From Syngnathus acus (Eukaryota > Chordata > Actinopteri > Syngnathiformes > Syngnathidae), in NCBI RefSeq assembly GCF_901709675.1, contig NC_051105.1, positions 8,614,104 through 8,678,103 on the forward strand: a DNA stretch of 64,000 nucleotides, in the 5' to 3' direction. Shown here in pieces: positions 1-11,842 of the stretch (the stretch's first letter is position 1; the number at the start of each line of letters is the position of its first letter). Position numbers and translations under genes: made by a program. Below the pieces are notes generated by a model, which saw nothing but the letters and a program-made list of their open reading frames with translations, was not told where the DNA came from and made no database searches.

Positions 1-1027
1 ATCTAAAATGTCAACAGGCAGCTCATTAGGGAGTAAATTCGGCTATAACAATTAAGTTGTATTGTTGTGGAGATGCTCAGCTGCACCCTTATCAGCTTTA
101 TATCTTATCATTTGACTATTGTAGAAAGCAACGCATTCAGAGAGTGTGAAATCCAAAGGTCGTGCTAAAGATCAGAAGCTCGGGGGTGGGCCGGTTGCCC
201 CCCCCCACACACACACACAAACTACCACCACCACCTGATATTGGCAGCATCCCTACGTGATGTCCTTATATCCGCCATACATTATTCATGCATTGACTGA
301 GGGGGTTGAGTCTCACAGACTACTTCCAGAAGACCTCTGTCTGGTGTCTGGTTAGATTTGTGTGGGCTTCACAAAATACATCATATATTTATTTATCACT
401 TATAAGATTTGCTCAAAGCAGGCCTCTGTATTCATCCATCCATCCAGACTTCATGAACATATCTGGCAGTCATCAGTAATAATAATTATAATATAATTAG
501 AATCAGTTTTGCTAGTTGTTCTGATCCGCGATAAATATTGCGTCACTGTCATTTCAAAACAACAAGCTGATGCATGTCGATATTCATGTGCAAGAAAATT
601 GTCGATGAGCCAATTTTTAGTCTGACATTTCAGAATGATGGAGGCCACTATGCTCTCGGGAACATTAAGTGCCACAGAATTTGTTTCGTAGCCTTGCCCA
701 GATATGTGCCTTGCCACAAACCTGTCTGTGAACTCTACAGGCATTTTGTTTTGACTCATGGCTCAGTTTTTACTCTGATATGCTTTGTCAGCGATGAGAC
801 CTTGCCCAGACAGGTGTGTGAATTAAATCACAAATTTAAATTGAGTTTATTGAAAACATAAAGCACACATTATTTCGATATTTTTTGGTTATTTCTACAT
901 CCTTCCAGTTGCACATAATGTCATTTAAGGATGTGAATGAAAATATTGAAAAATGTGTTCAGTGACTGAAATCCGATTTTAACCAAATTTCAAAATGTAT
1001 GCGAACTTCTTGCAGCTGTTTTACATT
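1..1027. other. Non-coding sequence, no gene seen
   Basis: This is AT-rich sequence without a convincing exon. It contains a short run of C followed by CA dinucleotides near 200-222 and a short CATC run near 434-446. Open frames on both strands are short and lack splice context or recognisable domains. Confidence 0.6.
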
Positions 1028-1029
1028 TA

Positions 1030-1441
1030 CCGTATTTTCCGGACTATAAGGCGCACCTAAAAAGCTAAGATTTTCTCAAAAGCCGACAGTGCGCCTTATA
1101 GTCCGGTGCGCCTTATATATGGACCAAATTCCTAAATTTCAACTGGCCCGAAGCATTGTGTCATGAAATCAATCATAAGTGGCCTGCTGAAGACTATGAA
1201 TCATGAATCAAAAAGACTATGGATCATTATTTTGTGATTATAAAGTAATTTGTTGCGTCTGAAGTTGAAATAAAAAAGCTAAAATGGAGAATGATTTGAT
1301 TTGGATTAAAAATCTGACATGATGCATTAATGGTGCGCCTTATAGTCCGGTGCGCCTTATATAAGGATAAAGTTTTAAAATGGGCCATTCATTGAAGGTG
1401 CGCCTTATAGTCCGGTGCGCCTTATAGTCCGGAAAATACGG
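1030..1441. mobile_element. TA-flanked MITE, copy 1 (terminal inverted repeats)
   Basis: The element begins CCGTATTTTCCGGACTATAA and ends with the inverted counterpart TATAGTCCGGAAAATACGG. Both sides are flanked by the dinucleotide TA (1028-1029 and 1442-1443), as expected of a Tc1/mariner-type target duplication. At 412 bp it has no coding capacity. The inner part repeats the motif GTGCGCCTTATA several times, so either strand could fold extensively. A closely related copy lies at 15619-15994 and a more diverged one at 57116-57355. The termini are seen directly; assignment to the mariner superfamily is inferred from the TA flanks alone. Confidence 0.85.
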
Positions 1442-1443
1442 TA

Positions 1444-3660
1444 CTTAGAATCCATTTTAAAATCAAATTCTTCAATTGATCCAAATTCACAATTTAAATC
1501 TTAAAATCGCTCGAAAATGTCTTTAAGAAATTAACTAGCTAGTCCTGACACACCTGTTGATTATTTTACATTTTTTTATTTTCAAATATTTACAGACCTT
1601 TTGTTTTAATGTATGCATTTTTCATGTGCGCAATCATTTACCTTCTCTGATTACAACTGCAATGCATAAAATATAGACTGCTGCAGAAGCTTAAAAAACA
1701 ACAACACCATGGCCTGCCAGAGTTATTTATGGCTTGTGTTGTACTCGCACTTGTCCAGATGTTGTCAATGAATGGACAAGATGTCTGTTCAATTGATGTA
1801 CAAAAAAAAAAAAACCATTCTGTGAAAACAGCCCCCAAATAGCTTTTCCCAGCAAATACTTAAAATCAAAAGTGTGATAGTGGACAATGTTCCGACGTAA
1901 AAGTGTCGATCTCTCTTGACTCGGAGGGCACCGCTGTGAGTTTCCGTGCATCAGATTGCTTTCTAATCGCTTTCTTCCTTCATCTCTCACTGGGACCAGC
2001 ACTTATCTATGTTGCTGATGGATCGAAAAGACTGTGAACTGGGAGAAAATGGAGCCGCCCTTGCTGCACTGAAGGTTGGCAACAAAAGGTCCGTCTTTGT
2101 CTTTGTCCCCTTCCATCTTTGCCCAACTCTTAAATATCTTGCAGTGGCTTTAAGCCGTTCGCTTCCATTCCCTAATTTATTCCCTTTAGCAGCTGTGCAG
2201 GCCATTCTGAGCTCCAGATTCAGCGGTTTTCATTCCCCAGGATTGTACAAAAAAAAACACAAGCAAAGTGAGAGCTTAAGCTCTTTATTGTCCCAATCAG
2301 TCGTTGCAGCTAATGCTTGCAGGTGCTCTGAGGAAATCACAGATAAGCTCATTGCTCCCGCATTACTGGAAGAACAAATAAAGGAAAACAGATCGAGGGG
2401 CAAGCATTGCCTGACTGATGATGGAGAGCCGCTGTCACAAATGCATAACGTTACACTTTCTCGCCCGGCAACTCTTCTCTCTATCTTCTACTTGCACTAC
2501 TGTGGATGTCCAAAATTCGGAAGCGATTATCTGGCCAAATGCTCCTCCGGTGTGACGGTTAGACAGCCTTAATGTGATCATCACTCATACGATCTGAGGC
2601 CTTACGATGTTTAATCATAAATATCTTTGGCACAAATGGATGCTGCATAGGGGCTGTCACTTTTCATTACACGATGTTAGATCAACAGTCAAGTCATTTC
2701 CGGCTTCTGCTATTCGCCGTTCACCAGCCGTAACGTTAGGAGTATATATATAATTGCCTGTTTTGTGTCTTTAAGACAGTTATTATTATAATCGAGTTGG
2801 AAATACAATTTGCAGTGATACAAAATTTCCTGCAAGGCTTTCACAATTAATTTATTAAACTATGTGAGACAGAAGGGAAAATTCTTGTTTGCAACTATTG
2901 TTTCTAAAAGTCATTTAAGTTGGAACAAATTTAAAATATAAATTCTTAACATTTATGGCAAGAATAGCTGGGAATACACCGAGCCTTGTGTTCCGATAAT
3001 ATTTCCCTACAAAGTGCGAAATTGCATTGACACATTTTTTTTCTTCCAGTACGGAAAATGCCTCAAGTTCACCGACTCCTCTGAATCTACAATAGCACTC
3101 TGTCAAATCTTGTAACTTCATTAGGTTGATGATCCACTAACTCATCATATTAAAATGAAATGATTTTCAAGCTTCCGTTGGTGATAATGCATACCAATTG
3201 TATGCCTTCCAGTTTCCTTAGTTACGAATAGGTGGGCAGGTTGAGCACTACCACGGTAGAAGACTCATTATTGTGTAGCGTTGGTGACCTCTGCCAAGTA
3301 CCATCTGTCTTCTGTCAAGAAGATGCAAAGTACATTTTTAACGTCAGCTGGCCCAACCAGGCATAGAGGAGGAGAAGACGATGTCACATCTTGCATTGTT
3401 CTTCCTTCCACATGGCCTGTTTTATAATTACAGCATGCTTACTTAGAGACACGGTTTTAGCACCTATTTAATAAGAAACAAAAAACTTCTCAAATGTTAG
3501 ACAAGGCGAGGATCCTGTGTGTGGTTTCCAGCTCAGCTTTTTAATGCAGTTGTTCCTAATAATCTGGTTACAAAGTTGAGTAAACTAGGGATCCCCAAGT
3601 CACAGTAACGCCCTGGATACTGAAATCCTCACTAACAGAAATGTCAGAATGGAAAAATAC
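1444..3660. other. Non-coding sequence with one long accidental frame
   Basis: No exon or repeat of known family was recognised. A 187-codon open frame at 2009-2572 (+) is the longest in the left half of the window, but its composition is unlike a known domain, it crosses poly-A runs, and nothing supports it as a gene. Confidence 0.55.
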
Positions 3661-3669
3661 CTAGTCCAC

Positions 3670-3925
3670 TCTCATCCAGAATTCGGGCACACCTCAGGGA
3701 TGTGTGGTCAGTCCCCTCCTCTTCTTCTTCTTTATGCATGGCTGCTCTCTCATTCACCCTTATTAACATTGTTGTCAAATTTGCTGACAACAACATACTT
3801 GTAGGGCAAGGACAATGAAGAATTATCCTACAGGGAAAACGTCCGGCTTGAAATCAACATCCTGACCCTGAACACATCCAAGATGAAGATAATCAGGGAC
3901 TTCAGGGAATCTTATCCACTTTTCT
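3670..3925 (+). mobile_element. LINE reverse-transcriptase remnant (L2/CR1/Rex-like)
   Basis: Translation from 3686 gives GTPQGCVVSPLL, the conserved box ahead of the catalytic site in non-LTR reverse transcriptases. A one-base frame change later, at about 3771-3791, comes VVKFADNN, a decayed form of the KFADD catalytic box. Further on, NDEELSYRENVRLEIN and LNTSKMKIIRDFR match the segment following the catalytic box in teleost LINEs. Stop codons and frameshifts show that the copy is dead. The clade is uncertain; the family call rests on motif order. Confidence 0.7.
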
Positions 3926-6900
3926 TCCACTTTCCCGTCGTGTTGTCTGAGCTTTATCCTTTTTCAATTATGGCAGAAATTGCACAAATCATTGGTTCCG
4001 TTTTTTTCATATAACTTCTTTTCTCACGTTGAATACTTGATGTATTATTTGTGAGTCCAGTCCAAGACTAGTTTATAGCTCAGGAAGTCTCACCTCAATT
4101 GTGTGAAGAATCACCCCGGTATCTCATGTCGCCTTTTAACAGCATGTGGCTGTATTAATGCTGCCTCAGCACATTAACTATATTTACTACCATCCGTTTC
4201 CGCTGGAAATTGCCTCTGCAGACTGAAGAAGCAATAGGATGAATTTAAGTCCCCCCCCCCAATACCGAATGCCACATTTGTTTTCCAGCCATGCGTTGAC
4301 TTAACTGCGCCTCTCTTCCTTGTTCGTCTCCTAATGCTAATGGTGAATTACACGTGTCACGCTCAAGGTGTAATCTGTCAACGTGGCTCGAGAAAAAGAA
4401 CGAGTACCGGGTACCATGATGGATGCCAAAGGAAATGTACAGTACTTTAGGTGATGTATTGCACATGCGTGTGCAATCCATATGCAGAAGGTCCACTGAA
4501 ATGACAAGATCTTAAAATTCTCCCGTTTGTCTTTCACACACTTATAAAAAAAATCTAAAAATCCATCCCATCCATTTTTTTGGGTTCTCTGAGTTAGATG
4601 TCATTCTTGACAATCACCTCTTGTGTATTGCTTTTACAGGGTGCATGTCCTATCACGTTATTGCACCTTGTGACACCAGATTATTCTCTCCTTCACTTGT
4701 CACTCTCTGTCTCCATAAAGATACGATTGCTGGGCCAGTTCCGGCATGGTCAGTGCTAGCAAAGGTGAGATTTGACAGCCGAGTGAATGTGAAGCTCAAG
4801 AGCACATAGCGCAGGTCAAACGAACAACCCACGAGCTCAATCAAGATTTTCTTGGAGCCTGTAAAAGCTTGAAAATGATATGATGCATTCTATGCTACTT
4901 TTTCTTGACAGTGACTATTAATTATGAGCCCCACAATGCAACTTGAGACATTCTTAGGGAAGATTATATTATTTTATGTTTTCAGAAAGAATACAACGAA
5001 CGGACGGAAATTCTTTGTTGATGGTTTGGAAGGCGAATGGTGATATTTTGAGCCTCATCAGGGCAGCCTATCATCCTCAGACATTATCAAAAAGGAATTC
5101 ATCTCGACTTTGAAGTGATATGCATATGTCCTCGTTCTGCATTCTCAGCGGGGTTTAAATATTGATGCAGACTTGACAGGCAGCCGTAAGGAGTAAAGAT
5201 TAGATAGCCAAACATTTTGAATGAAACCTCCTCTTATGCTCATCTAAATTACAGAAAAGTAACATTCCTGCCTTATTTAATGAGTCCGATGTGGGCTGCT
5301 CCAGCAAGACCATGAAAACATTCACACCTCACCTGTATGTTTTGTTTCAAGGGTTCCCAAAGTAAGCTATCATCTGTTTTCATCTCTGGCAAAAAAAATA
5401 AAATAAATCAATTTGATATGATTGCACCTGCAATGATTATGAAAGACCTTTTAGAATCATGCTGGCAAAATGTAAAACAGGTTATTTCCAAATGATGGAT
5501 CGAATTCATTAACACGGCGGTATGATTGCGAACCGATTTCAGTGTATGGGAATGTAATGTGTGAGATGGTGTGAGAGTGTTTTATAGCACTTGTCTAAAC
5601 ACAACTGGCATGCCTCCTGAAAGCCATCACTCACATGGCTTTGGTGATTCAAAGACTCTGATTAAAAGTCTCTTAACCCGGTCGTGAGGTAAAGAGGTTT
5701 TGACATAAAAGAAGTACTTATTTAAATGTAAAACGTAACGGCATTTCTGGGTGAGGTTGGGCTCTCAGCTGTAATGGGTAACACTTCCCAGGCTGCAATT
5801 ACTCAGTGTCTATTTGCAGCTACGGTTTCATCACACCCCGTGGAATGAGTTCTATAGAACTAAATTGAAATGCAAGACATTTTTTGTTGGTATGATGACC
5901 ACCTTAATTCAAGCGCCGACCGACCTCTTTAACGACATTCTCCTTGACTATTCCTGCTGTCGTTCGAGATATGCAAGTTATGTCCGATGTGCTCGGGATT
6001 CCCATCCTTTTTACTTTAAAAAATTCAGATGTCAGATCAATTTGAGAGTTTTGAATTCACAGGGAGAATATCGGATAGGCTTGATCGGTCGATGTCAGAT
6101 GTCAGTCGGTATCGTCTTTTAAAGTAGATGATGAGGTGAGGTCCGATTAAGAAAGCATTAATTTGGTCAGAAGGCGGAAAAAAATGGTAGATAGTTTAAT
6201 ATGCAGTAAGAATTTAACCACTGCTATTTAAAGTGATGGCCACTGACGGCTTATGTTGGCTGACACTGACAGACGAGGTTAATTACTTGAAAAGCAAACA
6301 GAAAGGCGACCTGATGAAAAGCCTTGATTAGGCTTCCGAAAGGACAGTTTCAAATAAAACGTATAATCAGATAGAAAGCAGCCGGAGTTGTGCGAGTGAA
6401 TCCTTTGAATGTTAAAGACCATCCAGAGGCAGAACCTCTCTGAGCCTCTTCAACACCAGGTGAATTTATTCGATTGTTGCCATCGTTTACATTTGGATTC
6501 GGGCTGTGGTGTTTTGCTCTGTCACTCATCATTGCGATATAGTGTGAGTTGTCTCCTTGTTAGTTATTGCTCAATAGAAAAAGAGCCTCAAGAATGGGTG
6601 TCTGACATTGTTATTGCAGTGAGACTCAAAGTACAAAGTCGGGGACAAAAGAGAAGAATGTACGCTTTAAAACTGGTCTTGGTCGACTGATTATTATTTT
6701 CCAATTAAATCAATGTGGGAATTGCATGATGATATTACCCGGTCAATGACACAATTTTATGAAAGCAAGGAAGCGGCCTTTGCAGTAACCGGGCATGGAG
6801 AAAAATATCCAATTATTTTTGGTTATATTTCTCTTAAAAATAACAGAAGTCGAGTTTGGCAGGAGGATGTCAGAAGAGAACGACGAGAACTCTCCAGGGA

Positions 6901-9750
6901 TATCACAAGCTCAGCCAATTATGCCACAATAGAAAAGTTGGAAATGTATCAAACAAAAGAAGGCTATCAAAAATGCAATTATGGAGGACGCGAAATAGCC
7001 AACATGAGAGCTTTTTCAACAATACAATTCGTTCATCAAAGTAACCATGGTGACAATTGCCAACCATTGCATGAACGGGTAATCTCGATTGTAATTTAGG
7101 TAGGATGAATTTCATTTTTAAATTAAGGCCTAGCCTTGTAATACTCGTGCGATTAGTCGCGGCTAAAGAGGCTAAAGTGTGAGCGTTACTGCAATGATAG
7201 CTACTTCTGAGCTGAGTTCAATCAAATCTCATTTTTCGCAAATCTTAAGAGTAGTGGCATATGGCGGGATAACAACATAGATTCTTCTAATTTGCGTACT
7301 TGACTCTGAGAAAAAAATACAATTGTTTGCTTGCGCTGATTCTAAACTACTTGCCCCTTGAAAGCAGTTGCTCATTTTGTTTTTAATTTATCTCAACAAT
7401 TATGATCGCTTGAAGTGACACCGTGCGATGTTATCAATGTAATTTTGAACTACTGTTTGTTTTTCTTTATTGCTGCTCACTCCTTATCATCATCTTTAGG
7501 GATTATTATTTCCCACCAGATGCCTGTCTAACGTACAATCTAATTACTGTTACTTGTTAATTGCTGCCTCAAAGTGGCTTCATTTGAAAGCGTCTGACCT
7601 GGAACCTCAGCGGGAAACCGGAAGAAAAAAAAACAAAAACGCACACAGAAGCAAACAAACAAGGGGAAAAAATTAAATTCCTTGGAAATAAATTATTTTA
7701 ACATTTACGGAAATTGACATGGCAAGAGAGGAAATAAATGGCTTGGACGTCTTGGAAGTTGAGCTGTTGGCTCGGGCAAATTTCTAAGCCGCTGTATAGT
7801 TGGCACTGAGGTTTTGTTTTCAAATGCATATTAAACAGCATTAGGTGCGGTGCTTTGCCGCTCATGTGTTCATCTCATCGTCAGGGATTTCTTGCAGTTG
7901 TAGCGAGAACAATTTGCTTTTTTGTGACTGCTAAGATTTTGGATTTAATTGAGGGTTTTTTTCTATTTTTTATCGGAACAACTACCGTTCCATTGCCATT
8001 TCGATGCAGTATGTCCTATTTTATTGCTTCCTGTCAGTATTTGACACTATTTTTAACCACATCATATTGTTAGGGGTTTGTTCGTTTGATTGCTGTTGCT
8101 CCGTGAAAAATAATCAACTGGGGTGTTTATGCTCACTTCTCGCTGAGTCGGCATGGCGCTCCTGGTTGATATGAGTCCAAGCAGCAGCATTTGCGCTTCC
8201 TTTTCTGTATGCACGAGTGAAGACTTTTCCCACTTGGAATGAAAACATGTTTGGGTTTAAGGTGGCAACACTGCTGGCGTTTGTGCTAACAATGCAGTTT
8301 GGAGTCATGTTGGGTGAACTTTGTTCAAGAAAAAAAATGTCATGTCTCATTTTGTATTTTATGCAGTCTTGACATTCATTTTCAGCTCCAAGGGAGGGCC
8401 TGTTAAATATTTTCTACATGGACGCCTATTTACAAATATCAGGCAAATGTTTGGTTTGCGTGATGGAACAGCAAACACCACTATAGACACATTTGTTGAG
8501 TCGTGAGGGACAATGTTTGTCTTCAGCAATAATTATAGAAGGGTACAATAAGTAACTGTGGAAACGTTTTTTGTGTTTTTATTTTTTATTCAACTCACCA
8601 AAATACTGCTTTGAGATTTGGACGTCTCTCACGGTAAGGCTTATTTTTTTTTAGGTGTGCATTCATACTAATGCTAGATCATGACTTTGCCACCATCGTG
8701 CCACAATTAATTCCTGGATTACAAGTGGGTAGAAATCTGATCTGATATCTGATGATGTGACTTACTAAGTGCATTGTTGTTTTTGTATGTGATGTATTTA
8801 TTGATTTTTTTTCAAGGGTGTGGTTGTATTTGTGTCACTTGGCTTGAGTCCAATGAATTCATTCATTTCACCTGTTTAGAACTTCCTTCTTGTGTTTGCC
8901 ACGCCTGTAGCACATATGTTCGCACCATGATGCTACCTACACATTTTTCTGGGTGACGGAAGACGGAGCGTTTCATCACCGAACCGTCCGTGTCATTTGA
9001 CCAAGGGAGCGGGATGGAGAAAAAATGGTAAGTATCAGCCTTCTTCTCTATTGCAGTAAGTGTCAAGGAAGATGTGAACTGCTTGAGACTTAATGACAGC
9101 TGGGATTTACATTTTAATGACTACATTGACCAGAAATAGACGTGGTGGTGGAATTTCAGACATATTAAATATGATCACTCTGGCACTGGTTAATGAATTG
9201 AATTTCCTGTCGGTAAAAAAAAGGGGCATACGCTAGATGTGGCCTTGTAATTTTGGATAGCATGTTGCGCCGACATTACCTAACAATGATATTTTTCTCA
9301 ATGTCTCAAAGACAACTGAATCAAATGCGAACTGTATCAGTAGGAAAACAAATATTTCACAAACCATCTGCCAAATTACATCAGAATTTCTGGGAAAACT
9401 CACTATAAGACAAACTATTAAAGCAAACACCGCTGAGCCAACAAAGTAATATCGAGGTTGCCTACCTTAAGGCCAAAATAAGCCGTATTTAATGTTTGAT
9501 ATGTTTACTTCTGTGTTGTCACTGCCCAATGCTGTCAGCTTGTGTCTGTGTTGTTTACTTTAAAAGAAAAAAATTTATGTGTCCATGCTTGTGTTCAGTA
9601 AATGTCGTGTATAAAGCAAATTGATTTGATACATGGCAAAATTAATATAAAGCCCTGCAGTGCTAAATCCATTGAACTGCTTTTGGTGGGTTATAGGTGG
9701 CGAGAGGTCACTTTGAGACAATCTACCGATCGAATACATTTATACTTCCA
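3926..9750. other. Non-coding sequence, no gene seen
   Basis: About 5.8 kb of AT-rich DNA without recognisable exons. A 128-codon frame at 6713-7099 (+) and several shorter ones have no domain, no coding-like composition and no splice context. Around 6060-6120 the sequence has the TATCGG/GATCGG phrasing of decayed fish MITEs, but its ends cannot be defined. Nothing else stands out. Confidence 0.5.
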
Positions 9751-9751
9751 A

Positions 9752-10225
9752 ACATCCATTTTCTATCACTTCTCTTAGATTTTATCACAGTTGACCTTGG
9801 ACGAGGTACACCTGGACAGGTCGACGATCCATCACTAGGCACATAGACAAACAACCATTCACATAGGCCAGGGGTGTCAAACCCATTTTTTTCGCGGGCC
9901 GCATTGTAGTCCTAGCTTCTTTCGGAGGGCCATTGTGACTGTCAACCCAAATAAATGTATGAGCACCTCATATTATATACAGTAAAAGCTACAAAACAAA
10001 CTGACAAATAACTCATTTTCAAATCAGACGAGTCAAAACTGGTCAAATATAAAAGAAAAAGATATTATTAAAAGTAAAGACAATTTGCAATTCGAGTAAT
10101 GACACACGAATTCGATGCACAATTTGTCTTCGCGGGCCACATAAAATGATGTGGCGGGCCGTATCTGGCCCCCGGGCCTTGAGTTTGACACCTGTGACAT
10201 AGGCGGTCAATTTAATCTTCAATTC
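9752..10225 (-). repeat. Old SINE-like dispersed repeat, split by a hAT insertion
   Basis: The antisense strand matches the widespread teleost repeat whose sense form reads roughly 'common 3' tail, one-and-a-half line with GGTACACC..GGACAGGTCG, then CAAACAACCATTCACA'. The left part is at 9752-9868. The repeat resumes at 10205 with CAATTTAATCTTCAATT, which corresponds to the next part of the same consensus. Other copies in this window are at 21695-21903 and 28915-29178. The family is recognised from memory of fish genomes, so the exact library name is not given. Confidence 0.6.
9869..10196. mobile_element. hAT-type MITE with perfect 8-bp target duplication
   Basis: The element starts CAGGGGTGTCAAACCCATTT and ends GAGTTTGACACCTGTG, so the termini are imperfect inverted repeats of the CAGGGGTGTCAAACTC class common in vertebrate hAT elements. 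It is flanked on both sides by the same eight bases, ACATAGGC (9861-9868 and 10197-10204), the duplication length diagnostic of hAT transposition. The 328-bp body contains internal GCGGGCC motifs near both ends and no transposase, so it is non-autonomous. It sits inside an older antisense repeat and therefore inserted later. Confidence 0.92.
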
Positions 10226-11430
10226 TGCTTTTTGTGCAAACCGCATGCTCCAGCTTTTTCCCGCAGGACAATTTGGCTGGATACAAAAATTCTGATATTC
10301 GAATTGTGTGTGGCTAATACAAACCCTGGTGGAGGACTGAGAAAAATTCTAATTGTGATTTCCCCTCAGACTACAATCAAGTGTCCTTCAGCTAGGCAGT
10401 GACCCCCATAATGGTTCCTGATGAGTACTGTGACACCTTTAGTGACAGTGTCGGCCATCACTACGTGACTTTCAGGTGGACATGAATAGCATAAAATTAT
10501 TTAAAAGATCATGTGGGTGGATATGATCGCTGTGATAGCTCGTGAAAGTGGATCCTGTATTCAAGCACACATTAGAAGAAAAAAAATACTTTGCGATTAG
10601 ATCAGTGTTCCACTATGCAAACCAGAGTCGAGTCATGCGCTGACTGCCAAGCACCATTAGATCTGATTATTAATCTCACAAGCATTGAATGAATAATGTG
10701 TCTGCAATTAATTTTCTTTTCACATCAGGTTTCACTTTAAAAAAAAAAAAAGAAGAAGAAGCTTTTCACGGGAGAAATACCCACCCACACACACGTTGCA
10801 ATACGAGGACATTGCAGTCTAGCAGCAAGCTAGAACAATTTTGTCCGTGGCCTCTGACTGATCAGTAATGTGTTCTGTTGTCGGGTCAACCATTTTGTGG
10901 TTACACCAAGGAATAACTGCTGGAGGAATCACAGAAGGGCAGGAAATGAAGTCAAACACAAGGTACAAGGAAAAAGAAAACAAAATTGGATGGTGGACAT
11001 CCTCTCCATTCCCATGACAATATTTTACATCAATTGGCTTATGTTGCTCTCAATACTTGGAATGAATTTAACAACAGATGAGCTTGTTAGATTCAAATAA
11101 GAAGTTAAGTATCTTCACACATTTGGATAACTTGCATAAAAATGAAAAACTCAACTCATCCGTGGGCTTTTCTCATTAGAGTTGCCGATTTATCTTCTCC
11201 CAGCTGGCTGGGTGAGGCCAAAAGTATTTATAGCAGTTACAAAATCCTCCCAATTGTCTTCTTTGGTGACAAAACAAGAACATGGATCCTGCAACAATTT
11301 CAAGAAATGACTGTGCAATGCACTGGGGACAACTTGAGAGAGCAACCAGATGAAAAAGAATAGCAGTGAGTAGCAAAAGGGGAGGGGCTGCAAAGATCTT
11401 TGAAGGCTGCATAAAGACAACTTGCATGTG
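10226..11430. other. Non-coding sequence upstream of the candidate promoter
   Basis: No exon was recognised. The stretch holds an A-run followed by GAAGAA at about 10739-10760 and a few short open frames without domains. Confidence 0.5.
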
Positions 11431-11437
11431 TTTTTGC

Positions 11438-11473
11438 ATATATACCCCGTTTGCAGGGAGGGGAGGGGGCGGG
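11438..11473 (+). promoter_or_regulatory. Candidate core promoter (TATA-like plus GC box)
   Basis: ATATATA at 11438-11444 is followed by GGGGGCGGG at 11465-11473 within a locally GC-rich patch. About 350 bp downstream there is a strong donor site (11843). This arrangement would fit the start of a thsd7b transcript with an untranslated first exon. It is an inference; TATA-like strings are common in AT-rich DNA. Confidence 0.22.
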
Positions 11474-11787
11474 TGTGTGTCGGGTGTTCACAGCAAGAAA
11501 TGGCTTATTAGGAAATGATTCCTCTTAGCCAATGGTTTGGAGAGAGACGCAGATGTCATTTGGCCGGGTAGCAGCACCTCCCAGAGCCAGAACATCCTTT
11601 TCAGTGTAACGCGGCGCCGTGTGAGAGCATGACTGCTCTCTCCGTTCTCTCTCTCTTTCTGTCTTGTTGCCCACTGCCACTTTCTTTTTTTTTTTTCCAT
11701 CAGCTCCTCCTGCTCCCACTCCCTCTCCTCACTCGCTCTCCTTGCATCCTCTCCATCCTCCTCTTCTCGGATGCTGTCCCACTTGCA

Positions 11788-11842
11788 GAGATATGATCAG
11801 TTACAAACGGCGGCAGCACAAGCAGCATCACCGAGATCTCAG
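11788..11842 (+). other. thsd7b: Candidate untranslated 5' exon of thsd7b
   Basis: The block ends in CTCAG followed by GTAAGACC, a near-consensus donor, and is GC-rich relative to the DNA around it. Its left edge is ambiguous. A long pyrimidine tract (about 11690-11780) ending CACTTGCAG could make it an internal exon starting at 11788. Alternatively the tract belongs to a longer 5'UTR beginning near 11470. Joined to the acceptor at 38298, the frame of the thsd7b start codon hits a TGA at 11794, so the exon would be non-coding for the main protein. An ATG at 11793 would open a short upstream frame. No transcript evidence is available. Confidence 0.3.

Noticed and set aside
2009-2572. 187-codon open frame on the + strand
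   Set aside because: No domain, no repeat or gene family recognised, crosses poly-A tracts, no supporting splice context; a chance frame.
6713-7099. 128-codon + strand frame
   Set aside because: No recognisable domain and AT-rich random-like composition; the smaller overlapping frames in the same place are equally open.
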